Assembly: GCA_964036045.1 (NCBI GenBank)
Contig: OZ038382.1
Coordinates: forward strand, 86,723,795-86,787,794
Direction: 5' to 3'
Source of the DNA: Eutreptiella sp. 'Long Island Sound 2002'
Taxonomy: Eukaryota > Euglenozoa > Euglenophyceae > Eutreptiales > Eutreptiaceae
DNA: 64,000 nt
Part shown: one piece after another, positions 43,786 to 52,950 of the stretch
Numbering within the stretch: position 1 is the stretch's first letter
Layout of the letters: each line of letters opens with the position of its first letter
The notes under the pieces: generated by a model
What the model was told of the DNA's origin: nothing
Databases searched by the model: none
Seen by the model: the letters and a program-made list of their open reading frames with translations, nothing else
Position numbers and translations under genes: made by a program

Positions 43786-45441
43786 GTGCCAATCACAAGC
43801 ACCAGGTCAAAGACTGATGATGTGAGAGAGCAACCTTCATCTACAAATGGTCTACCCGTTGAAACTGGTCCCCTAGGAGAACTTGCAGTAACGAGAGGGG
43901 CGGAAGAAGTTACAGATATATGTAGCGAAGGAGTCCTCCCGAGCGCTAGCGCTGAAAGCGGGCGAACCTCAGGCGTCTCAAAGGCAAGGACCCTGTGGCA
44001 CCCGCCTTGGCTTCCACTGTTTCCTCGATGCCCCCATCTGAAAGTTCTCCTAGCCCAGAGATCGAAGTGGCCAATGCTAAGGTCTAGGCCTGGAGAAGAG
44101 GAGCAAGGAAAGCAAAGCGGAAGGATCCGCCTTTGGCAAAGATGTTCGGAGCTACTTGGGGAGAGGAGACGTTTGAGATACCTCACAACGAAACCGACTT
44201 GTCGGCGTCGGCCGAATCATCAGAGAGGGAACCCTAATGGGTGTGTGAAGAACCTACGCCTCTGGAGGAACCGGAGGAACATGAATGCAGGAAGCCTGGC
44301 CCCAGTCCTAGGCAGTGGCACCCGAACCTATGGGTGTGGATCGAGGTTTCCCCCCACTCATGGCAGCCCCTAAGCTGGGTCTTGATAAGACCATGGACTT
44401 GCTACCCGGGTCCTGGGTGCAGGTGATGAAGACCCAGATCTGAGTGCATTGTTCGCAGCACTCAAGACGAAATTGGGGCTCTCCGATTTGAAGAAGCCCC
44501 CACCTACCATGTCCCCGGCCGTTGAACTGTTAACCAGGGATGTGAAGAGCTGCAGCGGCATCCGCAGCTCCCCAATGGACACCTATCTTAGGCCTTTTGA
44601 CCGTCGTGTGAGGACTCTGCCTGTCCGCAGTGTAGGTGACACCATAGAGGCTGAGATGAAAGGCTATAGCCTGGCAGCACTGGCCCCACTTGCCACAGTG
44701 TACCCCTCACCCTCTTCAGGTGGAACGGGTTACCCAGGTATCCCAGGTAGGGGAGCGAAGGCCATCGCTACGGTGAACCTTCAGTTCGAACTCCCCGAGT
44801 TCGTTCCCAAAAACCTGCCTGAATGGGCCGAGGAGTTTTCGGAGTTTTTGCTCCTCACGGGTCAGCAACACGCTGATGTCCAGACTACATGGAGGCTCAT
44901 CAAAAAGAAATTCTTTCAGCAGCACGTTAAGACCACTATCAGGAAGAGCTCCAACTGGGGCGACTTCCTGAAAAGACTGCAGCAAATGTATCCAGTCCAG
45001 GAAACGAACCTGAGTGTCCGAACGGAGATTGAGGAGCTGCCTCCTCTTCCCGAATTCCCCGTAGCTGCCCACATCTCCGAGTTCGTGGCGCAGTTGGAAG
45101 TGCTCATGGGGCGCATGAACCCCTCGTCCTATAGGCCAACTGAGCCACATCTGTGGCTCGTGGGGAAGATTCCTACCAGGACATGGGAGAACTGCAGAGC
45201 GACGTCCGAGAGGAAATCTCGGACGCACTCTTACGATGACCTGGTCGACATGTTGATCGAATTCGCCATGGAGAGGGAGAATGACTCCCACATGGACAAA
45301 TATCTGCGCAAACATCTGCAAAGGGAGACCCCTGCTGGGAAGTCTCCTGGAGGGAGGTCGCCGCAACCCCACTCTAACCCTGGGAAGGGCCGTGGTGGGC
45401 AGCTGAAGCACATGACTGAGACCCCCCCCCTCCAAAGGTAA
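43786..45441 (+). pseudogene. gag: E2 gag (capsid)
   Basis: The main frame, 44449-45441 (330 codons), holds a capsid-like domain: ATVNLQFELPEFVPKNLPEW, then EEFSEFLLLTGQQHADVQTT, SNWGDFLKRLQQMYPVQETN and a C-terminal basic tail (GGRSPQPHSNPGKGRGGQ). Upstream, 43786-44373 and the overlapping frame 44241-44426 carry the decayed N-terminus in several frames (for example EEPTPLEEPEEHECRKPGP). It would form the particle core. Frame changes before 44449 and the stop at 45441 before the zinc knuckle show decay. Confidence 0.75.
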
Positions 45442-45529
45442 AGGGGCCCGCAATGTTTTCTACTGTTGTCCTACGGTCGATAAGGGTGGACACCGCCACA
45501 CGCCCGACTTTGATGGGTGAAGTGCGTAC

Positions 45530-45751
45530 ATGCTCCAACTGAAGCGGACGCAGAAAATTAAAGATGGTCAGGAGGTAAAGCACCAAGACCATTTCCGCTG
45601 CGGGATAATGTGCGGATATTGCGGCAAGAGGAGGCATTATGTGGATGAAAGCCACATAAAACGCCGCGAAATGGAAAAACTAAAGAAAGCGGAGGAGGAA
45701 CACTGTGAGAACGCCAGTAAGGGTGGAATACCTGAGGGGGGGGGGGGCTAA
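45530..45751 (+). pseudogene. gag: E2 nucleocapsid zinc knuckle with last Cys changed
   Basis: The frame encodes CGYCGKRRHYVDESHIKRRE. The spacing C-X2-C-X4-H-X4 then expects Cys, but Ser is found, so the knuckle is probably broken (the next His could only substitute at a non-standard distance). A basic/acidic Lys/Glu-rich helix follows, then a poly-G tract where the frame ends. It continues gag across a frameshift. Confidence 0.7.
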
Positions 45752-46029
45752 CCCTGGAGGTTTTAAGGGTAAGGGTAAACCTGGTGGAGGACGAAGGTCC
45801 TCAGCCCCCCCTAACGGGTGGAACAGGAGCACCCAACCCCTCAGCTGAGGGTGAGCCGTCGGGTGACAAACGGCCTGCCCCCTCCACTTCCAGCCCTGGT
45901 GGCGCCGACAAGAGCAGCGAGAACACCAAGAAGGGCCGCCTCAACTGGCACTCTAAGTGCCTGCAGACCGCTGAGGTTGAAGTCAAATTCCCTGAAGAGG
46001 GATAGGGGGGCGGCTCCGAGGATGAGGAT

Positions 46030-46330
46030 TTGGTTTTATGGATCACCGTGAAAATTGGTAATCACGTCTACAAGGCTGTCTTAGACACGGGCGCTACGCT
46101 TTCAATCGTGGAGTGCAGACTGCTGAAACAGGCCAGGATCCGGAAAACCAAAACCATGGCCATAAGAGTTGGGGATGGTCGGACCATCCATTCCCTGGGG
46201 GGGGTCAATGTGACCGTGTGTCTGGCGATGAGCAGATGACTCAGCACTGCAAAGTGCTCGACACCGACGCATTTGACATTGTCATCGGCACAGATTTCCT
46301 GCGCCGTAACCCCCAGGTAAAACTGTTGTC
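46030..46330 (+). pseudogene. pol: E2 aspartic protease
   Basis: AVLDTGATLSIV (catalytic Asp at 46084-46086) is a canonical retropepsin active site, followed by VGDGRTIHSLGGVNVTV in the flap region. A frameshift near 46215 moves the rest to the frame 46113-46607, with VLDTDAFDIVIGTDFLRRNP, the usual C-terminal ILG-D-type motif. The protease would process Gag-Pol. The catalytic residues are intact but the frame is not. Confidence 0.8.
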
Positions 46331-46520
46331 TTTGCATCGTCCCTCTGCCCTTCACTGCAACTTTGGCAGTGGCCTTCTCTCGGTCCCTCTGGAGCTGTCA
46401 GGACGAAAAGAATCCGGTCTACGCTACGTGAACCTGCCTTATGGAACTGAAAACTATCAGTTGGTGCGACCCGTCTTGGAAAATGGACTGGCTGCCCTGC
46501 AGGTAGACCTGAATGAAGTT

Positions 46521-47291
46521 CAGGTGGAATTGTTTGCGAGTAAAGAGCAGCATATGATGCAGCTCTATTGCTCCTGGTATCTCAGTGATGCCCATCGCTT
46601 CTATTGAAGATTGACGGGGTTGTACTATGCGAACCCCCCATTCTCTTAACTCGCTAACGTGCTTACCAAAATCGCCCTTGAAGGAACGAGAGTGGTCCTG
46701 TGTACCCCTGACTGGGGTACCACAGGGGAACACGCCTATGGGAGACGACTGTACGACTGTATGACAATGGAAAGAACTGAACACCCCAATGGTCGAATCC
46801 ACGTCCCTGAGGACACTCAGGAGACCATGCCCGCCCCTGAAAGGGGCAGTTTCTTGTCCATCGTAGATGGCTCTGTAAACACCGTACCAGTGAGTGACCT
46901 CGACCAGGCAGTACTCAAGGAGTTGATGGTCGAAAACAGAGGCCTTACCCTCCTGGATCTCAAGAAAAGATCCGAGTACTCTCCGGTCACTACTACCAGT
47001 GGTGAGTGCTCCGATGAGCAGGAGACTCCAGCAGTCTCCACACCTTTGGCTGATGCTGACGACCGGCTAAGCGATATTGCCGGTGCTATACCCCCGGTTG
47101 ACCCGGAGGTGGTGACACTGAAGCACAGCGCTTTCCTAGCGCAGCTGCTTATGGATGAGGTGGACCTTGGTGAGTCCACTCATGGCGGGTCCCATGACCA
47201 CGCTGCTTTCTCCATGCAAGCCACTGATGGCCCTACAGGTCAGGTACCTGGTGCTAAACCCTCACCCAACAACATGCCCGTTTCTTGGTAG
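46521..47291 (+). pseudogene. pol: E2 NPPF (Dam-like) domain and acidic linker between protease and RT
   Basis: The protease frame ends with VQVELFASKEQHMMQLYCSW; a shifted frame then reads LYYANPPFS (NPPF at 46632-46643), an in-frame TAA at 46647, and LANVLTKIALEGTRVVLCTP followed by DWG. The series FA(S/N)...YCS, NPPF and a hydrophobic strand ending in TPDW or VPLW matches the layout of the domain in the intact element at about 35130-35480. N6-adenine methyltransferases carry a (D/N)PP(Y/F) catalytic motif. Methyltransferase activity is inference. The following 160 codons are an acidic Ser/Thr/Asp-rich linker ending at TAG 47289, just before the RT region. Confidence 0.6.
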
Positions 47292-47394
47292 GATGTACGG
47301 GATCCCCAGCAGGTTGTATGGGCTAAGGCTGAGGGTATCGAGCGACGGTCCCGCCTGGACCATCCTCAAGAGGACCTGGAGAAGGTCTATATGG

Positions 47395-48545
47395 TCCAAG
47401 GAGGATGATGAAGAGATGACTCTTCCCGATCCTGAGGTACCTCTGGTATACTTGCTTCACTATGCCCAGCAGGGTTGCCAGGACTGGGAGGATGAACTAC
47501 CCCCTGAAACAATGGGGCGTATGAAGAAACAGGAAAAAGGGAAGAGCAACCTCCATGCTGGGGAGGAATTCGTTGAGAAACTGGAGAGCATGAATCTAGA
47601 CCTCCGTCTCAGTAAGCTCATCCAGAAATACCCGGAGGTTTTTGGAGCGTTGCTCCCTCCCCTGTCTTGTGAAAAACGGGTCCAGATGGACCTCAAACTC
47701 AAATCTGATTTTGAAGGGACCGTGGTGAGGAGGCGTCCATACCCCGCCCCACAAGACCAGATCAACGAGATTGAACGCCACATCCAGGAATGGATAGTTG
47801 CTGGCCTCGTCGAGGAATATGAACACAGGGACTATCCCCGCCATTGTAGCCCTTGTTTTCTAGTCGCCAAACCTGGCTCCACCGCCATGGGCTGGGTCAT
47901 TGACTACAGAGAGGTCAACAAAAAGACCCAGAACCACTCAGGGAGTATCCCCAACATGGAGAATACCCTTGAGAGAATCGCTAAATGCCGATTCAAAACT
48001 GAGATGGACAATCGCAGTCGCTTCTGGCAGGTAGACCAGGAACTGCTCGCCTTTGTAACCCGTAAGGGCCGTGTCTTCCGCTGGAAGGTCATGCCATTTG
48101 GTGCCGCGAATGCCCCTGCTCTCTTTCAGGAGCTGATGAATAAAATCCTATATATCCTGAGACACAGACCCGTTGTACACGAACTGGTTTCTCGCGGGGC
48201 TGAGATGGAGGCACACATGGATGACGTGAGCCTGGGTACTAATACCCAGGAGGATGATATCATCCTCCTACAGGAGTTTTTCACTGTCTGTCAGGAAAAC
48301 CATCTCTGCATCAAACTCGAGAAAGGTGAGTTTATGCGTGAGGAGATGGAGTATCTAGGTTTTGACGTTGGGTATGGCTGGTGGAAACCAGCCGCCTCTA
48401 AGATGCAACCCCTGCAGGACATGCAGATACGTGATGACCCTAAGAAGGGTCTGTACGACGTACAGACGTTCATTGGCGCCTGCAATTTTTACCGGCACCA
48501 TATCCACAAATTTACGTATTCATCAGCCCCCCTGACTGACCTTAT
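47395..48545 (+). pseudogene. pol: E2 reverse transcriptase
   Basis: Open from about 47395 (SKEDDEEMTLPDPEVP) to the nested insertion. RT motifs: RRRPYPAPQDQINEIE, VIDYREVNKKTQ, FKTEMDNRSRFWQVD (motif A Asp), WKVMPFGAANAPALFQELM (motif B) and AHMDDVSLGTN (motif C, with Met-Asp-Asp). It ends with GACNFYRHHIHKFTYSSAPL and TDLI, where the short LTR element is inserted after the second base of a codon. Compared with the usual motif A, a few residues after FWQVD are missing. The ATG at 47155 is in this frame, but the first 80 codons do not look coded. Confidence 0.85.
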
Positions 48546-48898
48546 TGAAGCGGTAGCGGCAGGGTTGCCCTACCGCTACCCGCTGTGGCTCGCACGTGCG
48601 CTGAATAGCGCAATTTATGACGTAAAATGGGATTACGAAGGCTACAGAACAATAGCGAGGATTGAGGTTTTTTATGTTAAAATAGCAGTTTTTTATAATA
48701 AATTTATGCTATTGTACCCCATTTTGTAATTATTCGCGAGATTTCACTGTTTTCCCGTGTTTTCACAGGCATCTATGTAGATTTGAAAGGCCCGTGGCTA
48801 ACGCCTTGGAACAGTTTAAGCAACTTAAACCGACTCACGAAATGTTCGATTCTTGCAGAAATTGCGGTGCTTTGCAAGGGGTCCACGAAAACGCTTCA
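48546..48898 (+). repeat. left LTR of the short nested element
   Basis: 353 bp, TGAAGCGG...AACGCTTCA with a 7 bp terminal inverted repeat. AT-rich centre with a TTATGTTAAAATAG stretch. The start is also internally inverted (GCGGTAGCGGCAGGG and CCCTACCGCTACCCGC), forming a likely hairpin. Confidence 0.88.
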
Positions 48899-49084
48899 AA
48901 ACTGTTCTATCAACCCTGAACAGGGACAGCCGCCGGCCGCAGCGCATCGCAGCGCCAAGGAGCGGCGCTAACACGCGCTGGAACCAGAAGGCGCTGGGCG
49001 CAGCGCCAGTCATCACCGCAACGTGGCCGTCAGCCGCAGCAAGCGGCCAGAGGAGAGGCAGCAAGTGCCTCCGCAGCGTCCCGG

Positions 49085-49909
49085 ATGAGCAGCAGCGACA
49101 GCGGCGGCGTCAGGACGTGGGGACCACAAAATGGCGGCTACAACCTGGACAGCATGAGCGACGCGTCAGACTGGAGTCCCAGTCCAAGGCCAAGTTCCAG
49201 CCGCAGTCCCGCGTTCGAGCAACAGACGTATGGCCCTTCCAGCCGTCAACCTTATGGCCGTGGAAACCAGTACGGCGGCACCATCGGCCGTCCCAAGAGC
49301 GGCAGTACCAGCCGCAATCCGGGTTACCGTGACGGCCACCCAGCCGTCGGAACAAAACTCTTCCGCAAGCCGGACCATCGTCAAGCAGCGTGGGAGCACG
49401 GACCAGCATCCTGGAGAACGCCGGAGCGCCAATCAGCGCTCCACCGAAGACAAGGTCCAAGCCGTGGTCACGCAGATCGTGGTCAAGCGTCGAGGGAGCG
49501 CCAACCTGCGCCCCAGAAAGCGCCGGAGTACCAACCAGTACCCAAACGTGGAGGAGAGTTCACCGGAAATCCACGCAACCCCAGTCCCAGTCGGTTAGGC
49601 TCGGAGATCGCCATCTTACCAACCGAGACGTTGGAGTTGAAGGCCTGGGCCGCAGAGAAGACAGCGTGGGCGAGGAATGCAGCAGCGGAGATCCGGACCC
49701 TGAAGTCGGAGCAGGAGAGTCTGCAAGAGCGAGTGCGCCGCCTGGAGAAGACGTCCAAAACGAAGTCCGCTACGGGCGAAGCGAAGAAAAGGGTGGAAGT
49801 CGTGGAGGACTTCCAGATGCCGAAAAAGACCGCCACAGCCAGCGGAGCGATCAACCAAGACAGTGGAACGCAGACGCCGGGCAGTGGCAGCCGTCGTTGG
49901 AGACGGTGA
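49085..49909 (+). CDS. 274-aa Ser/Arg/Gln-rich protein with C-terminal coiled coil, gag-like position
   Basis: Sole ORF of note in the nested element. Residues 1-170 are low-complexity, rich in Ser, Arg, Pro, Gly and Gln (many SxR, RQ and RG pairs), compatible with RNA binding. Residues about 180-235 form a predicted coiled coil (TLELKAWAAEKTAWARNAAA, then a Glu/Leu-rich heptad run), and the tail is short and basic (SGSRRWRR). No capsid, zinc knuckle or protease is seen. By position it may be a gag-like packaging protein, as in the TR-GAG class of non-autonomous elements. Two other frames (48853-49332 and 49390-49917) overlap, so the coding frame is not certain; the coiled coil makes this one the best choice. 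Confidence 0.5.
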   Translation: MSSSDSGGVRTWGPQNGGYNLDSMSDASDWSPSPRPSSSRSPAFEQQTYGPSSRQPYGRGNQYGGTIGRPKSGSTSRNPGYRDGHPAVGTKLFRKPDHRQAAWEHGPASWRTPERQSALHRRQGPSRGHADRGQASRERQPAPQKAPEYQPVPKRGGEFTGNPRNPSPSRLGSEIAILPTETLELKAWAAEKTAWARNAAAEIRTLKSEQESLQERVRRLEKTSKTKSATGEAKKRVEVVEDFQMPKKTATASGAINQDSGTQTPGSGSRRWRR

Positions 49910-50002
49910 TAATTTAAAATTCCGTTTGTTGGAACACCTGTGGGCAAGTCCAGTCTTGTCAGGCTTCCGTGGTGAGAGCCCAGTCTTGTCAGGCTCCACA
50001 AA

Positions 50003-50047
50003 CCGGGTATATATGTGGGTCTTAAAACCCATGTATATATGGGGCAG
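50003..50047. other. inverted repeat near the 3' end of the nested element interior
   Basis: TATATATGTGGGT and ACCCATGTATATAT face each other across a CTTAAA-type loop, giving a strong AT-rich hairpin. Just upstream CCAGTCTTGTCAGGCT occurs twice within 40 bp. It could be an RNA structure of the element; function unknown. Confidence 0.5.
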
Positions 50048-50403
50048 CTCAGCCCCTGGCACACGCACCCGCACTTGTACAATACAGTGCACGGTGCCTG
50101 GGTAAGGCACGAACTGACACAGCAACATGGATTTGATGCTGAGTTACAGTGCTGTGTGCGTGCCTGTCCTGTTGTTTGGCTTTTGAAAACATGGAGGTTT
50201 TCGGAAAACTGAAAACTTTTGCCAGGTTTTCAAAACAAACGGGGCAGGCCACCCAAGGCCTTTTTCTTAATCTTTTCCTAGTGTGGCAAAGCAGGTTTTT
50301 GCCTGAGGGTAGTATTGGTGCTCCCCACCAGACACCTAGGAAGAGGCTACCTCTGGGGTTTGTTTTTCCCCTTGGGGGATAAACAAACCTTTAAGTAGGG
50401 GGG

Positions 50404-50756
50404 TGAAGCGGTAGCGGCAGGGTCGCCCTACCGCTACCCGCTGTGGCTCGCACGTGCGCTGAATAGCGCAATTTATGACGTAAAATGGGATTACGAAGGC
50501 TACAGAACAATAGCGAGGATTGCCGTTTTTTATGTTAAAATAGCAGTTTTTTATAATAAATTTATGCTATTGTACCCCATTTTGTAATTATTCGCGAGAT
50601 TTCAGTGTTTTCCCGTGTTTTCACAGGCATCTATGTAGATTTGAAAGGCCTGTGGCTAACGCCTTAGAACAGTTTAAGCAACTTAAACCGACTCACGAAA
50701 TGTTCGATTCTTGCAGAAATTGCGGTGCTTTGCAAGGGGTCCACGAAAACGCTTCA
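50404..50756 (+). repeat. right LTR of the short nested element
   Basis: 353 bp, same ends as the left LTR. Differences seen: T/C in the first hairpin, AG/CC after AGCGAGGATTG, C/G in TTTCA(C/G)TG, C/T in GGCC(C/T)GTGG and G/A in CTT(G/A)GAAC. Confidence 0.88.
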
Positions 50757-51343
50757 TTATAAAAAAGACCAACCCTTGGCAAAGGACTGACAAGGAAGAG
50801 GCCTGTTTCCAGGAATTGAAGAAGACAATTTCTTCTACCAACTGCGTTGGGGTACCCCGCCGTAAGGGCGAAATAATACTCGTCACAGATACCTGTGATG
50901 TACGGGGGGGTGGTACCGTGTACCAGTGGCCGGAGCTTAACCCCGCTGAGTTGTCTCACTGCCAGCTTCAAACTTCACGTCTGAACCGCGATGAAACCCT
51001 GAAGCATGACTTACCTGCCAATGAATGGCGTCTGGTGCCTCGTGGTCACTGGAACTGGAAGTGGAATCAAGCACGATCCAACTACAGTACCTACGACCAG
51101 GAACTCCTGGCAGGGATGCTCGTGCTTTGCTCCCAGTCCCTTCTACTTGGCACTAACCCTATCGTCTGGCTCCGTGACCAAGAGCCTGTGAAAACGTTTC
51201 AGAAGGGTCCCCCTCCTGAAAAAGGGAAACTAAAGCGATGGTGGACCTACCTCAGTCAGTTCAGGCTGTCTGTCCACCATTTACAGGGTATAAAGAACGA
51301 GATGGCTGACTATATATCTCGCATGAACTTCGATGCCCTCTGA
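50757..51343 (+). pseudogene. pol: E2 RNase H domain
   Basis: Resumes the E2 frame after the nested element: KKTNPWQRTDKEEACFQELK, then IILVTDTCDVRGGGTVYQW (first catalytic Asp), YDQELLAGMLVL (Glu), WLRDQEPVKTF (Asp) and VHHLQGIKNEMADYISR (the usual GxxN..AD.lSR end). A WRLVPRGHWNWKW segment lies between. The frame ends at a TGA shortly after DYISRMNFDAL. It degrades the RNA template during reverse transcription. The motifs are well kept, but the domain is separated from its RT by the insertion. Confidence 0.83.
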
Positions 51344-52613
51344 GGTGAGAGCTGGGAGGCGTTGGCCAAAGAGGCGTTCCAGCGCATGGACGTCCAGCTA
51401 GACCTATCCATGCGCACTGCAGGTGTACTGGAGGGCTAGAGTCTGAGAGACTACCATGCTCAGTACAAATGCGTACTCAACTCCCTCAGTGATGGCCTAG
51501 AGGCACGTCTCATAGACGGCGGCTGTTGGTATAAAGATAAACAATATCTGTCTTATGAGGACCGTATAGTGGTGCCTGAGGCAGGACTGGATGGTTGCCT
51601 ACAGTTAGCCCATCTGAGGTCCGGGCACACAGGGTGCAACTGGTCTGTTGACGTTTTCAGGTAGCTTTTCTACTCCCGACCAACCTGTGCTGAGCTACGT
51701 GCTCATATGCAGTCCATATTGGACTCCTGTGGCTGTCACGCCAGCAAACAGAGCGACTCACGTGACCGGGGGCTGGTCTCCAGTCTGCATATCCCCTACT
51801 ATGCAAATTTTCTGTTGTACGTGGATTTCATCCACGGTCTGCCTAAGTTTGGTGGTTATGACAGTTGTTTGGTTGTCACCTGTGGCCTAACCCGTTTCAC
51901 CCGTGCGTTCCCCTGCAACAAAAAGATCAAAGTGGGGACGAACTGCCAAAATTTTGGTTGGACAATGAAACGAACAGTATGGGGCACCGAAGGAGGTGCA
52001 CTCTGACGAGGATGTAGGTATCCGGAGTGATACCGGATGGTACAAGCGAGTAATGGACGCGCTGAAAGTCCATGTAACCACAAGTGTGCCCTACACTCAC
52101 ACTTCTAACACTCTGTGCGAGAGACAGAACCGTGTGTTGGAGCACAACCCGAGGATTCTGATGAAACAGGAGAGTACCAAAGATTGGATACGTCTCTTAA
52201 CCTCGGCTGTCCTAACCATGAACTCTCAGGAGAGTTCTTCAACTGGCTATACCCCCCAAAGACTGTTCCATGCAGGGCATCCTGCATGGTTCTTCAAAAC
52301 CCTTTTTCCAGAGGTCTACAAGAGCCCCGTAGGGGACTGGCTGGAGCATAGGCAGGACCTGGCTAACCTGGCTAGAGACAAGCTTAAACACGTTCGAGAA
52401 CGTGAGTTGACTAGGCGTAATCGCATGAAACATGCTGCCGGTCTTCAAGGTAGGAGACCTCGTGCTGAAGCACCACTCGCGATTGCCCACGTGGCCCCGC
52501 AACTGTCTGCGGGACCTCTACTTTGGGCCTTAGCGTATTATAAAGATAAATGGATCCCGGATCCATGTGAGGTGCAGTCCCCGCCTAGGTGGAGAGTTGC
52601 TTTGTGCACCTAA
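51344..52613 (+). pseudogene. pol: E2 integrase, with stops and a deletion
   Basis: Reads through several stops: an HHCC-like zinc region (LQLAHLRSGHTG, then a TAG at about 51662, then ILDSCGCHASKQS), the first catalytic Asp in LLYVDFIHGLPKFGGYDS, a damaged stretch near 51920-51995, the second Asp in VHSDEDVGIRSDTGW, and Glu in TSNTLCERQNRVLE. The C-terminal part is open over 205 codons (51996-52613). An additional TAG lies at about 51437. The catalytic triad is recognisable, but stops and the damaged stretch between the first and second Asp make it inactive. Confidence 0.8.
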
Positions 52614-52950
52614 GCAGCTGAGACATTACCATTCGCCTGATGAACTGTCCCGGGACGAGTGGCGTTTGTCTGACAGAGAGGTCGAGCGCATCGACCTAGA
52701 GGAGACTGCGGACCCTGAGGATGCAGGCGCACGCAGAGAAATAACTGCCGACGAGACGGCAGTCGATGGCTACTACGTGGTTGCAGGTATTGCACACCAC
52801 GAGTATCAACAGGGCTCGAAATTCCTTACCCCGTGGGACGGATATGGGCTATCTGAGGCAACCTGGGAGCCCATGTCCGCCTTCATACGGCCAGATGAGA
52901 GTATCAACCCCATCTTTCGTTCCTACCTCGCTGAGAGGGACAGCTACTAA
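52567..52950 (+). pseudogene. pol: E2 C-terminal chromodomain
   Basis: A new frame begins with RCSPRLGGELLCAPKQLRHY, the end of the integrase C-terminal region, then an acidic linker, then YYVVAGIAHHEYQQ, KFLTPWDGYGLSEATWEPM and IFRSYL. The pattern (Y-V-V-A-G-I, K-F-L, W-D-G-Y, A-T-W-E-P) is a chromodomain. This marks E2 as a chromovirus. The frame ends at the stop at 52948-52950. Confidence 0.8.

Larger units (their letters stand above)
48546..50756 (+). mobile_element. short nested LTR element (2211 bp, TRIM/TR-GAG-like)
   Basis: Two 353 bp LTRs (48546-48898 and 50404-50756) start TGAAGCG and end CGCTTCA and differ at about six positions (roughly 98% identical). A TTAT target duplication flanks it (48542-48545 and 50757-50760); ignoring the insert, the E2 frame reads straight through (PLTDLI then KKTNPW). 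A purine tract (AAGTAGGGGGG) precedes the second LTR. The 1.5 kb interior has one 274-codon ORF and no RT, so the element depends on another for mobility. No obvious PBS beginning TGG follows the first LTR. Confidence 0.88.
43786..52950 (+). mobile_element. decayed Ty3/gypsy chromovirus-type element E2 (interrupted)
   Basis: In order on the plus strand: gag, zinc knuckle, protease, NPPF domain, RT, a nested 2.2 kb LTR element, RNase H, integrase, chromodomain. Sequence motifs differ clearly from the intact element at 31-41.7 kb and from family F1, so it is a third lineage. Stops and frameshifts occur in most domains. LTRs were not found; the stated limits are those of recognisable coding. The gag resembles, from memory, proteins annotated in dinoflagellate genomes (not verified). 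Confidence 0.85.

Noticed and set aside
43786-52950. LTRs for element E2
   Set aside because: I compared 43.3-44.4 kb with 52.9-55.5 kb by eye and found no convincing direct repeat; they may be lost or outside the recognisable region.
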